From Dehalococcoidia bacterium (GTDB taxonomy: Bacteria > Chloroflexota > Dehalococcoidia > Bin125): 64,000 bases of DNA. Both the position numbers and the translations under genes were made by a program. Each line of letters starts with the position of its first letter. Positions within the stretch are counted from its first letter, which is position 1. Positions 20,422 through 28,604 of this stretch are shown here, one piece after another. Where the stretch lies: positions 223,651-287,650 of the forward strand of contig JAJDWB010000010.1 of NCBI GenBank assembly GCA_022825855.1, read 5' to 3'. The notes under the pieces were generated by a model. It did not search any database, was not told where the DNA came from, and worked only from the letters and a program-made list of their open reading frames with translations.

Positions 20422-21552
20422 ATGACTGAGCCGCGTCCTGCTCCAACGTTCAGTTGGTTCGTCCCGATCGACGGCGACGGCGACCGGATTGGCTCGCTGC
20501 GGGCCCAGCGCGCGCCGACCTTCGAGTACCTGCGCGACGTCGTACTCAACGCCGAGCGGCTGGGCTACCACTCGCTGCTGATTCCGACCCGCTTCGCCAA
20601 CGGTTCCTTCGAGCACGCCGCGCCGCTGGCCGAGACCTGGACCACGGCGACCGCGCTCTGCGCGGTCTCGTCCCGCATCCGCCTGCTGATCGCGGTCCGA
20701 CCCGGCGTCACGCCCGTCGGTCTCTTTGCGCAGCAGGCCGCGACGCTGCACGAGATCTCCGGCGGCCGGATCGACATCAACATCGTGCCCGGCGGCATCC
20801 AGGGCGACAACGAGCGGCTGGGCATCTCCGGCTCGCACGACGATCGCTATGCGCAGGCGGACGAGTTCATCGACGCCTGCGCCCGGCTCTGGGAAACGGG
20901 CGGTCCCTTGCAGTTCGAGGGCGAGTCGGTTCGGCTCAACGGCGCGATCGTCTCGCCGACACCGACGCCGCCGGCGCCGGAGTGGTACCTGGGCGGCGCC
21001 TCCGACGCCGCGCTGCGGTTGGCCGCGTCTCGCGCCGACGTGCTGCTCTGCTGGATTCAACCGCCCGAGCCGATGCAGGCGCTGCTCGACCGTGCCCGCG
21101 ACGGGTTCCCGCTGGCAGGACGCGCGCCGCGCTTCGGTCTGCGCACCCACCTGGTCGTCCGCGACACGGAAGCGGAGGCCTGGGACGCGGCGGCGGAGCT
21201 GCTCTCGGAGGCGCATCCCGACGTGCTGGCCCAGCGCGCGGCGGCGGTTAAATCGACGGCGATGGTCGGCGCGGCGGCGCAGGCGCGGCGGGTCGAGGAC
21301 GACCGCCTGGGCGAGCGGCTCTGGAACGGCATCTCGCGCGTCCGGGTCAACCTCGGCACGGCCATTGTCGGCACGCCGCAGCAGGCGGCCGACGAGCTCT
21401 CCGCATATTGGCGAATGGGCTTCGACGAGTTCATCCTCTCCGGCTATCCGCACCTGGAGGAGGCGGATCGGATCGCGCAGGACGTGATTCCGCTGATCGA
21501 GGCGGCCGAGCGGGTCCCCGGACGAGTCGGGGACGGGAATCTACGGGGCTAA
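20422..21552 (+). CDS. LLM-class monooxygenase, SsuD-like
   Basis: A 376-aa luciferase-like TIM-barrel flavoenzyme. The opening FSWFVPIDGDG, the segment ERLGYHSLLIPT, RIRLLIAVRPGVTPVGLFAQQAATL, ISGGRIDINIVPGG and EWYLGGASDAALRLAA follow the alkanesulfonate monooxygenase (SsuD/MsuD) pattern, which uses FMNH2 and O2 to cleave C-S bonds. F420 use cannot be excluded. Four bases separate it from the arylsulfotransferase gene, so the two are very likely cotranscribed and share a sulfur-compound role. No flavin reductase (SsuE) is adjacent. Start at ATG 20422, before the first beta strand. Confidence 0.8.
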   Translation: MTEPRPAPTFSWFVPIDGDGDRIGSLRAQRAPTFEYLRDVVLNAERLGYHSLLIPTRFANGSFEHAAPLAETWTTATALCAVSSRIRLLIAVRPGVTPVGLFAQQAATLHEISGGRIDINIVPGGIQGDNERLGISGSHDDRYAQADEFIDACARLWETGGPLQFEGESVRLNGAIVSPTPTPPAPEWYLGGASDAALRLAASRADVLLCWIQPPEPMQALLDRARDGFPLAGRAPRFGLRTHLVVRDTEAEAWDAAAELLSEAHPDVLAQRAAAVKSTAMVGAAAQARRVEDDRLGERLWNGISRVRVNLGTAIVGTPQQAADELSAYWRMGFDEFILSGYPHLEEADRIAQDVIPLIEAAERVPGRVGDGNLRG

Positions 21553-21556
21553 CGGC

Positions 21557-22753
21557 ATGGGCTGGCCGATTCATCGTCCGGTGGGCCTGACGCATCACGA
21601 GCCGTCGCGCTCGTGCAAGGGCTACACGCTGATCTGCGGGCTTGGCGCGCAGGACGCGGTGCTGCTGGACATGCAGGGCCGCGTCGTGCATCGCTGGCAC
21701 TTCCCCGATCGACGCCTGTTCAACGTCGAGCTGCTGCCAAGCGGCAACCTGCTGGCGCTGGTCTCGCCGCTGACGCCGCCCCCGCCTCGCACGGGCGAGA
21801 ACGTGACCCGCTTCTCGCTCGATCCCGGCGCGCCGCCCGACACCTTCAACTTCCTCGGCGGCCGCGGCGTCGGACTGCGCGAGCTGGACTGGGACGGCGA
21901 GGTCGTCTGGGACTATGAGAACGAGGCGATCCACCACGACTTCCACCGCTGCGAGAACGGCCACACGATCTTCCTCGAGTGGGTCGCAATGCCCGAAGCG
22001 GTCAGCGACTCGGTGCTGGGCGGCGGACAGCTACTCAATCAGCCCGCGCCGCCGACGATGATCGGCGACGACTTCGTCGAGGTCGATGCGTCGGGCGAGG
22101 AGGTCTCGCGGATCCACCTCTGGGAGGCGCTGACGCCCGAGGACGCGCCCAAGTGTCCGCTCGAGCATCGCTGGGAGTGGACGCACACGAACAGCATCGA
22201 GCAACTGCCGGACGGCGGGCTGCTCTTCTCCTCGCGCGACACCAGCATCGTCGGAATCGTCGATCCGCCCGGCGGCGGCCGGCCCGCAACGCTGCGATGG
22301 AAGTTCGGTTGGCCCGAGATTTCGCATCAGCATCACGCGAGCCGGCTCGGCGACGGCCGCATCCTGATCTACGACAACGGCATGCACCGGCTGCAGGACC
22401 TGAGCTACTCGCGGATCGTGGCCGTCAATCCGCAAACGGACGAGGTTGACGTGATCTTCCAGGGTCAGCCGCGCGAGCAGTTCTTCTCGGCCCACATCTC
22501 GGGCGTGACGCAGTTGTCAAACGGCAACTACCTGGTCACCGAAGGCGCGGCAGGACGGCTGTTCGAGGTAGGATCGAACGGGTCGGTGGTCTGGGAGTGG
22601 GTCTCGCCGTTCCAGGTCAAGCAGCGCGGCGACACCTGCAACTGGGTCTTCCGCGCCTGGCGCTACGACCCGGAATACTCGGGACTGGCCGGTCGGGAGC
22701 TACACGCCGATCGACACCTGGCGTTCAATCGGCTGCATGGGCTGGTTGAGTAG
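21557..22753 (+). CDS. Arylsulfotransferase (ASST) family protein
   Basis: A 398-aa beta-propeller protein of the arylsulfotransferase family. Repeated blades are seen as DMQGRVVHRWHFPD, DWDGEVVWDYE, LPDGGLLFSSRD and LSNGNYLVTEGAAGRLFEV. FHRCENGHTIFLEW and HQHHASRLGDGRI supply the His residues expected near the active site. ASST enzymes transfer sulfate between phenolic esters without PAPS; many members are uncharacterised. No signal peptide is seen, whereas classical AssT is periplasmic, so location and reaction are uncertain. Coupled to the SsuD-like gene. It converges with the GNAT gene with one base between stops. Confidence 0.75.
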   Translation: MGWPIHRPVGLTHHEPSRSCKGYTLICGLGAQDAVLLDMQGRVVHRWHFPDRRLFNVELLPSGNLLALVSPLTPPPPRTGENVTRFSLDPGAPPDTFNFLGGRGVGLRELDWDGEVVWDYENEAIHHDFHRCENGHTIFLEWVAMPEAVSDSVLGGGQLLNQPAPPTMIGDDFVEVDASGEEVSRIHLWEALTPEDAPKCPLEHRWEWTHTNSIEQLPDGGLLFSSRDTSIVGIVDPPGGGRPATLRWKFGWPEISHQHHASRLGDGRILIYDNGMHRLQDLSYSRIVAVNPQTDEVDVIFQGQPREQFFSAHISGVTQLSNGNYLVTEGAAGRLFEVGSNGSVVWEWVSPFQVKQRGDTCNWVFRAWRYDPEYSGLAGRELHADRHLAFNRLHGLVE

Positions 22754-22754
22754 G

Positions 22755-23342
22755 TTACGAGCCCGAGCGCGGGGACTTCATCCGCCGGGTGGCGATCAGC
22801 AGGTCGTGGGTCTTGCCATCGGCGTCGATCACGTAGTCCCAGAGCACGGCCTCGCGCTGGAAGCCGAGCCGACGGAAGACGGACTGCGCGGCGGCCTGGT
22901 CGAGCACCATGCGCGCGGTCAGGAGCTGCAGCTCGAGCAACTGGGCGATGGCGTAGATTTCCTCGGCCAGCACGCGGCCCAGTCCCCGGCCGCGGGCGGC
23001 GGGCGAGAGCAGCAGGCGAATCTCGCCCAGGTGACGGGTCCAGTCGGCGGAGGAGTAGTTGAGGTCGCCCTCGCCGAGCAGTTCGTCGCCGTCGAAGCCG
23101 AGCACGGTGAAGGTGCGCTGCGTTTCGACCTCGCGCATCCACTCGTCCACCGACGCGCGCTGGGTGATGTCGCGGCGCAGGAAGAGCAGGTCGTCGGCGG
23201 GCAGCGAGCGGGCGAAGTCGAGGATCAGTTCCTCGTCGCCGGGCGCCATCAGACGCAGGTTGATGCGGTGTCCGTCGCGCAGGGAAGCGGAACGGGGGTA
23301 ACGAACGGCGATCTGCTGCTGGGCGCCGGATGAGTCGGCCAT
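22755..23342 (-). CDS. GNAT-family N-acetyltransferase
   Basis: A 195-aa acetyl-CoA-dependent acetyltransferase. Motif A is IRLLLSPAARGRGLGRVLAEEI, with the pyrophosphate-binding RGRGLG. QSVFRRLGFQREAVL forms the motif B end. An N-terminal DGHRINLRLMAPGDEELI resembles the bacterial RimJ/YjcK-like entry. The substrate amine is unknown. I start at ATG 23342, with GAGAGG about ten bases upstream; a GTG at 23387 extends the frame but lacks a site. Confidence 0.8.
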   Translation of the reverse strand: MADSSGAQQQIAVRYPRSASLRDGHRINLRLMAPGDEELILDFARSLPADDLLFLRRDITQRASVDEWMREVETQRTFTVLGFDGDELLGEGDLNYSSADWTRHLGEIRLLLSPAARGRGLGRVLAEEIYAIAQLLELQLLTARMVLDQAAAQSVFRRLGFQREAVLWDYVIDADGKTHDLLIATRRMKSPRSGS

Positions 23343-23440
23343 GCTGGCGAGCCTCTCAATGTGGTGGAAGTGTGTGAATTTCCGCACGAACTCGAAGGAG
23401 CGTAACTGCCACAGGATATAGAGGCGGATCGTCCTGGACA

Positions 23441-23477
23441 GCGATTGAGCGCCCCGTTGGCCGGAGCGCTCAATCGC
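23441..23477 (-). terminator. Perfect 12-bp hairpin after solute-binding gene
   Basis: GCGATTGAGCGC (23441-23452) pairs exactly with GCGCTCAATCGC (23466-23477) around a 13-base loop, 32 bp past the stop of the binding-protein gene on the minus strand. No U tract follows, so termination strength is uncertain, but the position fits. Confidence 0.6.
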
Positions 23478-23508
23478 GTGGTTTACGTTCGGCCCGCGGC
23501 GGGCAGTC

Positions 23509-25488
23509 CTAGGCGCGGTCGCCGGGGAAGTCGGGATGGCTCGTGTCCATCCAGACCTCCTTGCGCCAGTGCCATCCCTCGCGCTCCCAGACGAGGAGGC
23601 TGCGCTCGGGCACGTTGACGTAGGGCCAGTACATGCCGGTGTCGATCCCGTTGCCCATGATCGAGAAGTCGCCGAAGCCGTCGATCCCGTAGCGATCGTC
23701 CTCGCCGAGCAGGATGTAGGTCACCTCAAGCGCCATCTCGCGCCGAGCCTCGGCGTCGAGGGTCACCTTCATGGTCTTGACGATGTCTTCGACCGGCTTG
23801 AAGTTGTAGTGCGTGAGGTTGCCGGACGCGCCAAACACGAGGCGGGAGTTCCACTCGCCGGTTGGGTCGCCGGTGCCGGCGCCCACCCAGATTGGGAACT
23901 GGCCCGGATAGCGGCCCTCGGTCAACCGCTGAGTGATTCCGTCGTAGGGGAGCAGTTCGATGTTGACCGAAATGTCCAGGGCGCCTTCGTACATGCTCCG
24001 GTAAAGCTCGGACGAGCCCGGGTAGAGCCCTTCGAAGATGTCCGCCACGATCATCGGATAGCTGGTTCCCGCTTCCACACCGGCGGCGTCCATCAGTTGG
24101 CGAGCGGTGGCGACGTCTTCGTCCTTGGTCGGGCGATAGCCGGGCAGCGTGCGCATCTCTTCCTGGGGTATCGACCATCCGTGGTACCAGTTGATGTGTT
24201 GCTGGGTCGAGGGTTTGCCCTTGCCCAGATACACCGCGTCGATAATCGTGTCGCGGTCCATGACCAGATGGAAGGCGTACGGCACTCGCCGGTCCAGCCA
24301 GGGGTTCTCGTCCCATTCCTGGTTGTAGTTGAATCGCATCGCCAGCGGCAGCACGACGCCGCGGTCGTAGCGGATGTGGTCGGGGAAGTCTGCTTCGACG
24401 CCCTCAATCGCCACCGCGTTGCCTGAGAAGTTGTCGAGCGCTCCCGTACGGTAGGCGGTCTCCTGCGCCGTCGGGTCGCCCAGGAATCGCCAGGTCAGGC
24501 TGTCGAGGAATGGAAGCTGCTGACCGTCGAGCGTCTGCCAGAAGTCCGGGTTGCGGACCATGTGGATGTGACTCTCGGGGGAGAACTCGGTGGGGATGAA
24601 GGGGCCGACGCCGGACATCAACTCGACATTGGTCTGCTCGTCGATCCACTGCTGGTCCCAGAGTTCGAGCGCCTCGATCGACGTCATGAACGAGTATCCC
24701 ATGTGGGTGGTTTCGAGATAGGTCGCGTTGGGCCCGTTGGTCTTGCAAATCAGCGTGTCCTCGTCGGGCACGTCCATTGAGGCCGTGTCCTGGTACAGCG
24801 CGGCACGCCAGAATCGCGCATCGGGTTGACCACTGGCATCCAGGGAATCGATCTGGCGTTGGATGTTCGCCTCGGCGTCGCTGGCGGTGAAGGCGCGGCC
24901 GCCTTCGGTCGGATACCGATCCCAGAACTTCGCGCCCTGGTCGAAGCGGAAGATGTAGGTCTCGTCGTCCGGAATCTCGGGCAACGAGGCAATCGAGGCG
25001 GCGTAGATCGGCCCCTGGTTGTTGTAAATCTGGTTGAGCCGCATCAACGTGTCGTTGAAGACCTGGAACGGGGTCGCCAACTGGACGCGGTGCGGATCGA
25101 ACCCATCCCAGTTGGGAACGATGTTCAGCGTGTAGTTGCCGCCGTATTGCCGGACGGCCGCAGCCTGCACCGCTTGTTGTTGCTGCTGTTCCTGTTGCTC
25201 GGCAGGCGTGGCTTCCTGCTGGGCCTGCTGCTCGGCCTGTTGTTCCGCCTGCTGCTCCTGCATTGCCTGTTGCTGGGCCTGCTGCTGAGCCTGCGGTTGG
25301 TCCTGTTGTTGCTGCTGCTGGACCTGGGCGGCGGCTTGCTGCTGTTGCTGCGCGTCGTCGTCATCGTCGCCGCAGCCGACGAGTGCGAGGCCTGCCGCAC
25401 CGACGCCGGCGCGGCCCGAGGCTCGCAGGAGCGCACGGCGGCTCATTCTCGATCGGCGCATCCGTTGCCAGTAGTTCCTGCGTTCCAT
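23509..25488 (-). CDS. Tat-exported family-5 solute-binding lipoprotein with Gln tract
   Basis: A 659-aa extracellular solute-binding protein of ABC family 5 (DppA/OppA type). The N-terminus has a twin-arginine motif (SRRALLRASGRAGVG, 16-30) and a lipobox ending LVGC with C39. Residues ~46-130 are almost only Gln, Ala and Glu, a long flexible stalk. The binding domain starts near GGNYTLNIVPNWDGFDPHR and includes FRFDQGAKFWDRYP and GVGPFIPTEFSPESHIHMVRNPDFW, typical SBP_bac_5 segments. The ligand may be a peptide, opine or other solute. No permease or ATPase is adjacent. Start set by GAAGGAG seven bases before ATG 25488. Confidence 0.88.
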   Translation of the reverse strand: MERRNYWQRMRRSRMSRRALLRASGRAGVGAAGLALVGCGDDDDDAQQQQQAAAQVQQQQQQDQPQAQQQAQQQAMQEQQAEQQAEQQAQQEATPAEQQEQQQQQAVQAAAVRQYGGNYTLNIVPNWDGFDPHRVQLATPFQVFNDTLMRLNQIYNNQGPIYAASIASLPEIPDDETYIFRFDQGAKFWDRYPTEGGRAFTASDAEANIQRQIDSLDASGQPDARFWRAALYQDTASMDVPDEDTLICKTNGPNATYLETTHMGYSFMTSIEALELWDQQWIDEQTNVELMSGVGPFIPTEFSPESHIHMVRNPDFWQTLDGQQLPFLDSLTWRFLGDPTAQETAYRTGALDNFSGNAVAIEGVEADFPDHIRYDRGVVLPLAMRFNYNQEWDENPWLDRRVPYAFHLVMDRDTIIDAVYLGKGKPSTQQHINWYHGWSIPQEEMRTLPGYRPTKDEDVATARQLMDAAGVEAGTSYPMIVADIFEGLYPGSSELYRSMYEGALDISVNIELLPYDGITQRLTEGRYPGQFPIWVGAGTGDPTGEWNSRLVFGASGNLTHYNFKPVEDIVKTMKVTLDAEARREMALEVTYILLGEDDRYGIDGFGDFSIMGNGIDTGMYWPYVNVPERSLLVWEREGWHWRKEVWMDTSHPDFPGDRA

Positions 25489-25548
25489 GGTTCGCTCCTT
25501 CACCTGGCCGTCCTGAACGGCTCGCATCCGTGCGAGCTGTTTGAGTGG

Positions 25549-26700
25549 TTAGTCGCCGCCGGCCGCGGCGAGCAGCCCGACCTCTTTGACCGCGCCGAAG
25601 TCGGGCAAACGGGTGAGCGGAGCCTTGTCCGGCTCCTCAAAGGCGGGCATCACCTCGGCGGCGAAGCGGCGCAGCGACTCGAGAATCTTCTCGTGCGGGA
25701 CGACCTGGTCGAAGTTGATCAGGAAGACCATGCGGTCGACCCCGATCGCCTCCCACTGGCGCAGCGCGGCGATCACGGTCTCGGGATTGCCGATCGGCGT
25801 GCCCTGCTGGAGCGGGTTGATCACGTCGCCGGGGCGGTTGCGGAGCTGGATCGCGCTGGCCTGCGAGCTGTAGGCGGGCGACGGATAGATGCTGCCCACG
25901 CCGACGAGATGGGCGGCGGCGCTCATGAACGCGGCCGCGCCGGCGCCGCCCAGGGCCAGCGCTTCCTCGTCGCTGTCCCCGCAGTACATCCAGCCGACGC
26001 CGTTGACCTGGTTGTTGACGAACTTGCCGACCGGGTCGGCGTTGCGGATCACGCGGCGGTAGTCGGCGATCCGCTGTTCGTACTGGTCGGGCGTGCCGAT
26101 CGAGACGCCGAGCAGTCCCATGCCGCGCTCGGCGGCCTGGATGGCGGTCTCGGGGCTGGAGACGGCGACCCACATCGGCGGGTGCGGCTGCTGGACGGGC
26201 TTGGGCAGGATGGCCCGCTCGGGCATCGAGAAGTACTTGCCGTCCCAGCCGGCGATCTCGTTGGTCCACATGTGGGGGATGGCGCGGATCACCTCGTCCC
26301 ACATGTCCTTAGTGTCGTCGGGCTCGACCTGAAAGCCGCCCAACTCGGTCCAGGTGGCGGCGCGCCCGGTGCCGAACTCGAGGCGTCCGTTGGAGATGAT
26401 GTCGAGCGCGGCGGCGCGCTCGGCGACGCGGGCGGGATGATTGACCTGAGGCAGACAGAGCGCGATGCCCTGGCCGATGTGGATGTTCTCGGTCATCGCC
26501 GCCGCCGCGGAGAGGAAGACCTCGGGCGCGGAGGAGTGGCTGTACTCCTCGAGGAAGTGGTGCTCGACCTCCCAGACCTGGTCGAAGCCGAGTTCGTCGG
26601 CGAGGCAGATCTGCTCCAGCGCCTGGTGGTAGGCGCGCCACTCTGAGATCTCGGTCCAGGGCCGCTGCACAGAGTGCTCGTAGAAGATGCCGAATTTCAT
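25549..26700 (-). CDS. LLM-class flavin-dependent oxidoreductase
   Basis: A 383-aa bacterial-luciferase-like monooxygenase. It opens MKFGIFYEHSVQRPW and has FDQVWEVEHHFLEEYSHSSAPE, GIALCLPQVNHPARVAERAAALD, LEFGTGRA and GNPETVIAALRQWEAIGVDRMVF, matching the long-chain luciferase-type subgroup using FMNH2 or F420. Substrate unknown. Start at ATG 26700, the first beta strand; the frame upstream (to 26745) is open but unsupported. The gene lies upstream of the binding-lipoprotein gene on the same strand with a 60-bp gap, so the lipoprotein may import its substrate; this is inference. Confidence 0.82.
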   Translation of the reverse strand: MKFGIFYEHSVQRPWTEISEWRAYHQALEQICLADELGFDQVWEVEHHFLEEYSHSSAPEVFLSAAAAMTENIHIGQGIALCLPQVNHPARVAERAAALDIISNGRLEFGTGRAATWTELGGFQVEPDDTKDMWDEVIRAIPHMWTNEIAGWDGKYFSMPERAILPKPVQQPHPPMWVAVSSPETAIQAAERGMGLLGVSIGTPDQYEQRIADYRRVIRNADPVGKFVNNQVNGVGWMYCGDSDEEALALGGAGAAAFMSAAAHLVGVGSIYPSPAYSSQASAIQLRNRPGDVINPLQQGTPIGNPETVIAALRQWEAIGVDRMVFLINFDQVVPHEKILESLRRFAAEVMPAFEEPDKAPLTRLPDFGAVKEVGLLAAAGGD

Positions 26701-26845
26701 GTCAGTCTCGCTGCTCGTGGCGTGGAACGGATGGCGGTATCCCACGCCTGTTGCACGCCTTCCGATACGGAGCGTCGGCGTGCGAAGATGCTAGCATTCT
26801 GACCGCGCTGCCGCGCGTACACGTGAGTGGAAGGCGAGAGACAGT

Positions 26846-27706
26846 ATGTCGGTCGCCATCGTCTGTGACTCGTCGGTCGATCTGGCTGCCGACGTCCTCG
26901 AGCAGCGCGGCCTGCGCGCCGCGCCGGTCGGCTACAGCCTCGGCTCCAACCTCTTCCTGCAGGGCGAGCAGTCGCACCACGAGTTCTACGACGCGCTGGC
27001 TAGCGGGGAGCCGCTGATCCTCAACGGGGTCAGCTCGGAGAGCTGGGAAGCGGTCTACCGGGCGGCGGCCGAGGGACACGACGAGGGCGTGGTCTGTCTC
27101 TGCCAGGCGTTCGGCTCCAACAGCCCCTCGTTCGACTTTGCCGAGTACGCGGCGCGGCGGATGAGCCATTTCGAGGAACTCAGCGTGCGCGTCCATCAGA
27201 CGCCGCGCTCGACGGCCGGACAGGCGGCGATCGCGCTGGCGCTGGCGCGTGTGGCGCAGTCGGGCGCGGACCTGGCAGCGGTCGAGCAGGCGCTGGATGC
27301 GGTTACGAACAGCGCCGATATCTTCATGATCACGCCGGATGTGGACGGCCTGGAGCGGGCCGGCGAGCTACCGCTGGTGACCTCGTCGAGCGGGCTGGGA
27401 CCGCTGGACTACGGCGTGCCGGTGTTCCGCGCGCGGGACCGGATCAAGGCTGTCGACCTGGCCGACGACGCCGAGCAGGCCGAGGAGATGCTGCTCAATC
27501 GGGCGGCGGAGATCCTGGGCGGCGAACCCTCGATCGTGGTCGTCACGCACGCGCTGGCGCCCGAGGCCGCCGCTCGCTTGCGGGAAAAAGCGTTGAATCG
27601 TCTCAACGTGGACGAGATTCACGTGACGGAGCTCGGTCCGACGGTCGGCGGGATGCTGGGCCCGGGCGCCTGGGGGATGGGGTTCTGCAACGCGCCGCCC
27701 TCGTAG
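26846..27706 (+). CDS. DegV-family fatty-acid-binding protein
   Basis: A 286-aa DegV (FakB-like) protein. The start VAIVCDSSVDLAADVLEQRGLRAAPV is the family signature, and FGSNSPSFDFAEYAARR, TPRSTAGQAAIALALARV and TELGPTVGGMLGPGAWGMGF complete it. FakB proteins bind a fatty acid and present it to the kinase FakA for phosphorylation before membrane-lipid synthesis. No FakA is in the window. Divergent from the LLM gene across 145 bp; a 10-bp palindrome ATGCTAGCAT (26788-26797) lies about 49 bp upstream of the start. Confidence 0.85.
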   Translation: MSVAIVCDSSVDLAADVLEQRGLRAAPVGYSLGSNLFLQGEQSHHEFYDALASGEPLILNGVSSESWEAVYRAAAEGHDEGVVCLCQAFGSNSPSFDFAEYAARRMSHFEELSVRVHQTPRSTAGQAAIALALARVAQSGADLAAVEQALDAVTNSADIFMITPDVDGLERAGELPLVTSSSGLGPLDYGVPVFRARDRIKAVDLADDAEQAEEMLLNRAAEILGGEPSIVVVTHALAPEAAARLREKALNRLNVDEIHVTELGPTVGGMLGPGAWGMGFCNAPPS

Positions 27707-27758
27707 TAACGAGCGATGGAACTGCCGGGCGTTGGTGTCCCGGCAGGGAGGAAGCATC

Positions 27759-28475
27759 ATGCCAGAGTCGGGTCTGATCGAGAGCGCCAACTTGCCTGTC
27801 GTGAGCGCCAAGACGGATGCGCCGGAACCGCCCTGGGAGATCGGCGAAGCGGTGCTGCAGCAGATCACGTTCGAGGTGCCGGTCCCCAACGCGCGCCGCA
27901 ACCTGCCCGACGCGGTGACCCGCTCGGCCCCGACCTACGGCCGCATCCTGGTCACCGATCGGGCCGACAGTCCGGTCGGCCCCTACCGCGAGGCGGTGCT
28001 GATGGTCGGCTGCCGGGTGGGCATGCTGCCGGCCAACTACGTGGTGGCGGCGGTCGTCAACACGGAGGCCGCTCGCGATGCGATCGCGGCTTACTGGAGG
28101 TACCTGCCCAGCCTGGGCGAGATTGGGTTCGAGCGCTCGGAGAGCGAGATTCGATCGACGATCGACGCCGGCGACGGTCTGACGGTCGAACTGCACTCGC
28201 CGATCGGCGAGGCGGCGGCCGCGACGATCCTGCGCTGGGATCCGCTGCTGGTGGTCGAGCCGCAGGACGGTGCGGGCACGGCGTCGGAGATTCCCAGCGA
28301 GCACGACGTGCAACTGGCCTGGCTGGCGCGCGGCAGCGCGCTGACCTACCAGGGCGGGACGCGCTCGAATCCCTGGATCCAGTTGCGCTCGTCCAATCCG
28401 ATCACGGCGGTGGCGGCAGTCGAGGGTCAGACGATCGAGCCGCTGGCGGCGGTGGAGCCGCTGAGCTTCGGCTAG
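27759..28475 (+). CDS. Acetoacetate-decarboxylase-like protein lacking catalytic Lys
   Basis: A 238-aa protein of the acetoacetate-decarboxylase (ADC) fold, recognised by DSPVGPYREAVLMVGCRVG and the surrounding strands. In true ADC a lysine forms the Schiff base. Here the only lysine in the whole protein is K18, outside the fold core, and the region where the family carries PKK reads YLPSLGEIGFERSE. It therefore probably does not decarboxylate by the ADC mechanism and may be a binding protein or a hydratase/aldolase-like relative. The start has GGAGGAAG five bases upstream. It lies between DegV (52 bp) and an MFS carrier (129 bp). Confidence 0.65.
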   Translation: MPESGLIESANLPVVSAKTDAPEPPWEIGEAVLQQITFEVPVPNARRNLPDAVTRSAPTYGRILVTDRADSPVGPYREAVLMVGCRVGMLPANYVVAAVVNTEAARDAIAAYWRYLPSLGEIGFERSESEIRSTIDAGDGLTVELHSPIGEAAAATILRWDPLLVVEPQDGAGTASEIPSEHDVQLAWLARGSALTYQGGTRSNPWIQLRSSNPITAVAAVEGQTIEPLAAVEPLSFG

Positions 28476-28542
28476 GGCGAGGCCGGGAGTACACACTCGG
28501 ACACAGGCGGGGCGGCGCCGAAGCGATAGCATTTCAGTGTTC

Positions 28543-28578
28543 GCCCATCGAGAGGGCGTGGGACACGCGCCGATGGGC
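28543..28578 (+). promoter_or_regulatory. Inverted repeat upstream of MFS gene
   Basis: GCCCATCG (28543-28550) and CGATGGGC (28571-28578) are exact inverse copies 20 bp apart, ending 26 bp before the MFS start codon. It may be an operator or a leader hairpin covering the start region. Confidence 0.4.
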
Positions 28579-28604
28579 TGCACTCCGATCCGCCTGAGTT
28601 CGCC

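Noticed and set aside
25125..25436. 103-aa frame inside the Gln-rich lipoprotein region
   Set aside because: Alternative-frame reading of repetitive CAG/CTG-rich codons (Asn/Ser/Arg product), not an independent gene.
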